From CAJXZP01 sp964195485 (lineage in GTDB: Bacteria; Bacteroidota; Bacteroidia; Flavobacteriales_G; Salibacteraceae): 35,641 nt of DNA. Numbering within the stretch: the first letter of the stretch is position 1; the number at the start of each line of letters is the position of its first letter. The notes under the pieces are model-generated. The model was not told the DNA's origin. It did no database searches and was given only the letters and a program-made list of their open reading frames with translations. This document shows, one piece after another, positions 33,601-35,641 of this stretch. The stretch spans positions 1-35,641 of the forward strand of contig CAXMPG010000091.1 in the NCBI GenBank assembly GCA_964195485.1, read 5' to 3'. Both the position numbers and the translations under genes were made by a program.

Positions 33601-35641
33601 TATAATTAATAACACCTCTGCTTCTGCGCCACAACTTACTATGGAAGGAAATGCTACCGTTTACAAATCTATTATTTTTACCGATGGAGTTGTTTCTTCC
33701 ACATCCAGTAATATGTTAAAACTGGCAGATAACGGATCTGTTTCATCGGCTTCAAATACCAGTTATGTAGACGGTTTATTTGGTAAAATAGGAAATAATA
33801 CATTTACCTTCCCTATCGGAGATGATGGGTATTACGCGCCAATTACAATGACGGCTCCAAGTAATAATAGTGATGAGTTTGACGCGAGTTATGTTAATTC
33901 TTCTCCACAAGGAGCAGGATTTGACACTACCTCTACTGCTGCTCGTATTGATCATGTTTCAAATACAGAGTACTGGTTATTTAATAGAGCAGTAGGGAGC
34001 GCAAATGTAAAAGCCACCCTAGGCTGGAACAATGCACGTAGTGGAACCATAGGCCAAGGAACTTTATGTGATATTCGTCTAACAAGATGGGATGGTTCTA
34101 CATGGCAGAATGAAGGAAATGGCGGAACCACTGGTAACAGTACTTCTGGCACAATCATTACAGGCTCTAGTTATGACTGTTCAACATCTACTAACGTTAA
34201 TTTATGGATAAATAACGCTCCATTAACTTTAGCTATTGATAAAAATTATATTACATGGGATGGTTCTACATATGATGGCGGAAGTGGGTCTTCAGGAGCT
34301 CCAAGCAATACTGATGCTACACGTATACTTAAAGTTTTTGGTACTAATGCCATTGTTTCCGCTAATGCTTGTGTTGATCAAGTAATAATTACTGCTACAG
34401 GTAGCATAACCATTAATGATGGAGTAAAAATAATTGTAAGCGGAAACATATTAAATAATGGTGTAATTAATCTAGAAAACAACGCTTCTCTTATTCAAAA
34501 CACTACCGGTATGGATGCAAACTCTGGTTCTGGTACATACAACGTGAATCGTGCTGGAAACAGTAACATAAACACCTACAATATTTGGTCTTCTCCAATT
34601 AGTCATGCAGATTTAGTAGCTACATTCTCTGGTACTAATCCATGCGATATTTGGGTATTTGACCAGAACAATCAAGCATGGTCGCATGATTTCACCGCTG
34701 GGTTCTCCACTACATGTTACGGAAATAGCGTGACTTTCACAGCCAGCGATGTTATTTCAGGCGGTGATGGTATTATGGACCAAGGCGTTGGCTATTTTGT
34801 ACCTGGGGCAGCAATTCCTACCAGACAGTATTCCGGACAAGTTAATAATGGAGATTATTTAGTTCCTATTGCTATTACCGGACTCGTAAATCCTGGTGGC
34901 GCTAATTGGGATGATGATGACTGGAATTTAATTGGGAACCCATACCCAAGTGCGCTTGATGCTACGGCTTTTTGGAATGAAAATGCCGTTAATAACTCAA
35001 GAATTTCTGGGGCCATTTATTTCTGGGATGACAACTTTACAGGTACCGGATATAACCAAAATGCTGATTATGCCGCGTGGAATAGCTTTGGCGGTGTTGA
35101 TTCAGACAATTCTAATGTTGTTCCAAGCGGCAATATTGCTAGCGGACAAGGTTTTTGGGTAATTGGAAATACAAATACAGACGTGGTATTAAATAATACA
35201 ATGAGAAATGGATCAAATGATCAGTTTTTCAAAAATACAGATACCGATGAAAAACACCTTGCTTGGGTAAGTGTTGAAACTCCAAGTGGAAACACCAACA
35301 ATATTTTAGTTGGTTATTCTAACAAATCCACAGATCAAATTGACCCATTATTAGATGCACATAAATTAACGGGTAATGCACATGTGCGGTTTGCCTCTAT
35401 GATTGGTAACGAAGAGTTTTCAATTCAGGCTTTTGGAGCTATTAACATTGGTGACTCTAAGGCTATTCCGTTAGTATTGTTCACAGATACCCCTGGTGTC
35501 CATACTTTTTCAAAGTACCGTACAGAGAATTTACCTGCCAACGTTAAACTATATTTAAGAGATTTAGTTACCGGCACACAACAAGATCTAAGCGTTAGTG
35601 ACTATACCATTACCTTAAACGGAAACCAAGAGTATCTAAAC
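30650..35641 (+). CDS. Gene G (partial): giant mosaic surface protein, D-like repeats plus A-like C-terminal half
   Basis: The frame is open for exactly 1664 codons from ATG 30650 to the right edge. A signal segment (STFILIISILLISTEVFA, about 24-41) precedes TTYYARSDKDWNDLNAWS, the same mature start as gene D. Residues to about 1200 follow gene D throughout, including the super-repeats (31571-32926), FPIGDDGYYAPITM, EYWLFNRAVGSANV and LTRWDGSTWQNEGNG. From YITWDGSTYDGG (about 1201) onward it follows gene A: YNIWSSPI, NPCDIWVFDQNNQAWSHD, DDDWNLIGNPYPSALDATAFW, IASGQGFWV, HVRFAS and FSKYRTENLPANVKLYLRD. Gene A ends in a T9SS domain about 110 residues after the matching point, so G most likely does too, just beyond the window. 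Probably a cell-surface fibre or adhesin. Confidence 0.85.
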   Translation, partial: MATNVYFFSPSNGKRPRFTSTFILIISILLISTEVFATTYYARSDKDWNDLNAWSTSSRSGSSAGSIPGAGDHVIIDGRKIDIDAADVTIASLIITNAGNSSSYLRMQNGYKLTVTGNMTVTAENKNKTIDVYLEDNGSEIDIQGDLTFERASDNNRKKRNQLAMENSTILTVVGDFTIDHQNSRSDLDDEDMNIDDGAIITCKSNVYLNITDGGDLKIEFNGSSSWQVDGNVISTISGGEKLEIKTKDNATITINGNFTHTQTGGDDFNIKAENNTAGTEQIHILGNFYIDHDAGEKIEITAKNNAEIAIGGDFTMDWDGSSASGKELKIKVEDTGIIDVDGSLAINVNDPNNADIKIELKDNGQFQVGVDDGNLTESANITLANGSIFEFELNHDFQFDVYGNLDIVQNGNDELYIYLNQSDIGSTTDAQLNVDGNLTITKGDGDQAYIFLEDHADINVGGDLNISFSGFDAGWQNAEIQLENNAAITALGNLNVTLNDTRQNSLIFDLDQTSAITVGVNDGSLAKSATINVTDGYQLIFDLDSDSKFQVYGDFNNTFNGTDSYEFDLNYNSNGSSADGQVAIDGNWILTKTNGDFFRLRAKNNSDIKVGGNFFVTSTGHDNNAWDDESIFLTNNATLDVDGSFSYSLNDPNKQNDLIIDLDYDAAFYVGTNDGAFAYSATFSMIEGLDYKLQLERNAKFQVFGDLIIDYSANQEFSIDLNRLTNGSGTDAQLLVGRDFTITKTDGYGFELYQKYSSDITVGGNFTYAGTNHKSGWWDDETIRLYNDATFTVAKNFSFSMNDGTNQNDLLLYLYNNTILNTGTTTSHTATVTQFDGNNMEIYLASNAVWNNAGDLYWNYSDGSDASYGNLNNYSELNVGKDFIITNDQNSSEFSIYVNTNALLNVDGNLDVSSASTSNRIEIKLGSLSKVELGGNFIRSAAPNNYGELWMASTATVEFNGITSQVFPKETGAGTDEVYLTNVIINNTSASAPQLTMEGNATVYKSIIFTDGVVSSTSSNMLKLADNGSVSSASNTSYVDGLFGKIGNNTFTFPIGDDGYYAPITMTAPSNNSDEFDASYVNSSPQGAGFDTTSTAARIDHVSNTEYWLFNRAVGSANVKATLGWNNARSGTIGQGTLCDIRLTRWDGSTWQNEGNGGTTGNSTSGTIITGSSYDCSTSTNVNLWINNAPLTLAIDKNYITWDGSTYDGGSGSSGAPSNTDATRILKVFGTNAIVSANACVDQVIITATGSITINDGVKIIVSGNILNNGVINLENNASLIQNTTGMDANSGSGTYNVNRAGNSNINTYNIWSSPISHADLVATFSGTNPCDIWVFDQNNQAWSHDFTAGFSTTCYGNSVTFTASDVISGGDGIMDQGVGYFVPGAAIPTRQYSGQVNNGDYLVPIAITGLVNPGGANWDDDDWNLIGNPYPSALDATAFWNENAVNNSRISGAIYFWDDNFTGTGYNQNADYAAWNSFGGVDSDNSNVVPSGNIASGQGFWVIGNTNTDVVLNNTMRNGSNDQFFKNTDTDEKHLAWVSVETPSGNTNNILVGYSNKSTDQIDPLLDAHKLTGNAHVRFASMIGNEEFSIQAFGAINIGDSKAIPLVLFTDTPGVHTFSKYRTENLPANVKLYLRDLVTGTQQDLSVSDYTITLNGNQEYLN
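31571..32926 (+). repeat. Coding super-repeats in gene G (150, 150, 152 residues)
   Basis: Unit starts EIAIGGDF, DINVGGDL, DIKVGGNF and DITVGGNF lie at 31571, 32021, 32471 and 32927, giving 450, 450 and 456 bases. The same three spacings, in the same order, occur in gene D, so the units were already in place before D and G split. Each unit includes QVGVDDGN/TVGVNDGS/YVGTNDGA and a KTNGD/KTDGY turn. Confidence 0.8.

Overview
The window is AT-rich chromosomal DNA from a member of the Bacteroidota, probably a Flavobacteriia-like marine or aquatic lineage. The signs are type IX secretion (T9SS) C-terminal sorting domains of type A and type B, TAnnTTTG-type -7 promoter boxes with TTG about 19-20 bases upstream, almost no Shine-Dalgarno sequences, a TonB-dependent receptor downstream of a lipoprotein gene, and Bacteroidota-like housekeeping proteins. 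No rRNA, tRNA, CRISPR array, transposase or phage gene was seen.

Left third (1-9243): a truncated secreted protein on the minus strand, then a plus-strand locus (small Cys-motif protein, Met/His-rich lipoprotein, OprC/NosA-like TonB-dependent receptor) that reads as outer-membrane copper handling. Next come murB (minus), a two-gene formyltransferase plus GT4-like glycosyltransferase operon, a RidA-family protein and an alpha/beta hydrolase (both minus).

Middle (9367-12666): the classical translation operon thrS-infC-rpmI-rplT with its own promoter and a perfect terminator. infC appears to start at ATA with a strong Shine-Dalgarno sequence, and a structured spacer precedes rplT.

Right two thirds (12700-35641): an accessory region of large secreted surface proteins. 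Gene A (12821), gene D (17528) and gene G (30650, running off the window) are related mosaics: G looks like D's repeat domain joined to A's C-terminal half. D and G share a colinear super-repeat with period 150, 150 and 152 residues. Between them lie shortened relatives: a frameshifted stub (16217), a pseudogene with one nonsense codon (16624) and an intact mini-gene (21470). The last two keep little more than a signal peptide, an N-terminal fragment and a sorting domain. These units carry recurring control parts: a palindrome near AACCATATGGTT at a fixed distance from the -7 box, a TATTACACACACC leader and a GGTCATGG/CCATGGCC terminator whose arms vary compensatorily. A Wzc-type tyrosine kinase and a giant PKD-repeat protein with a type B sorting domain (minus strand, using the same leader) sit inside this region. 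The overall picture is a cell-surface adhesin/matrix locus undergoing duplication, module exchange and internal deletion.
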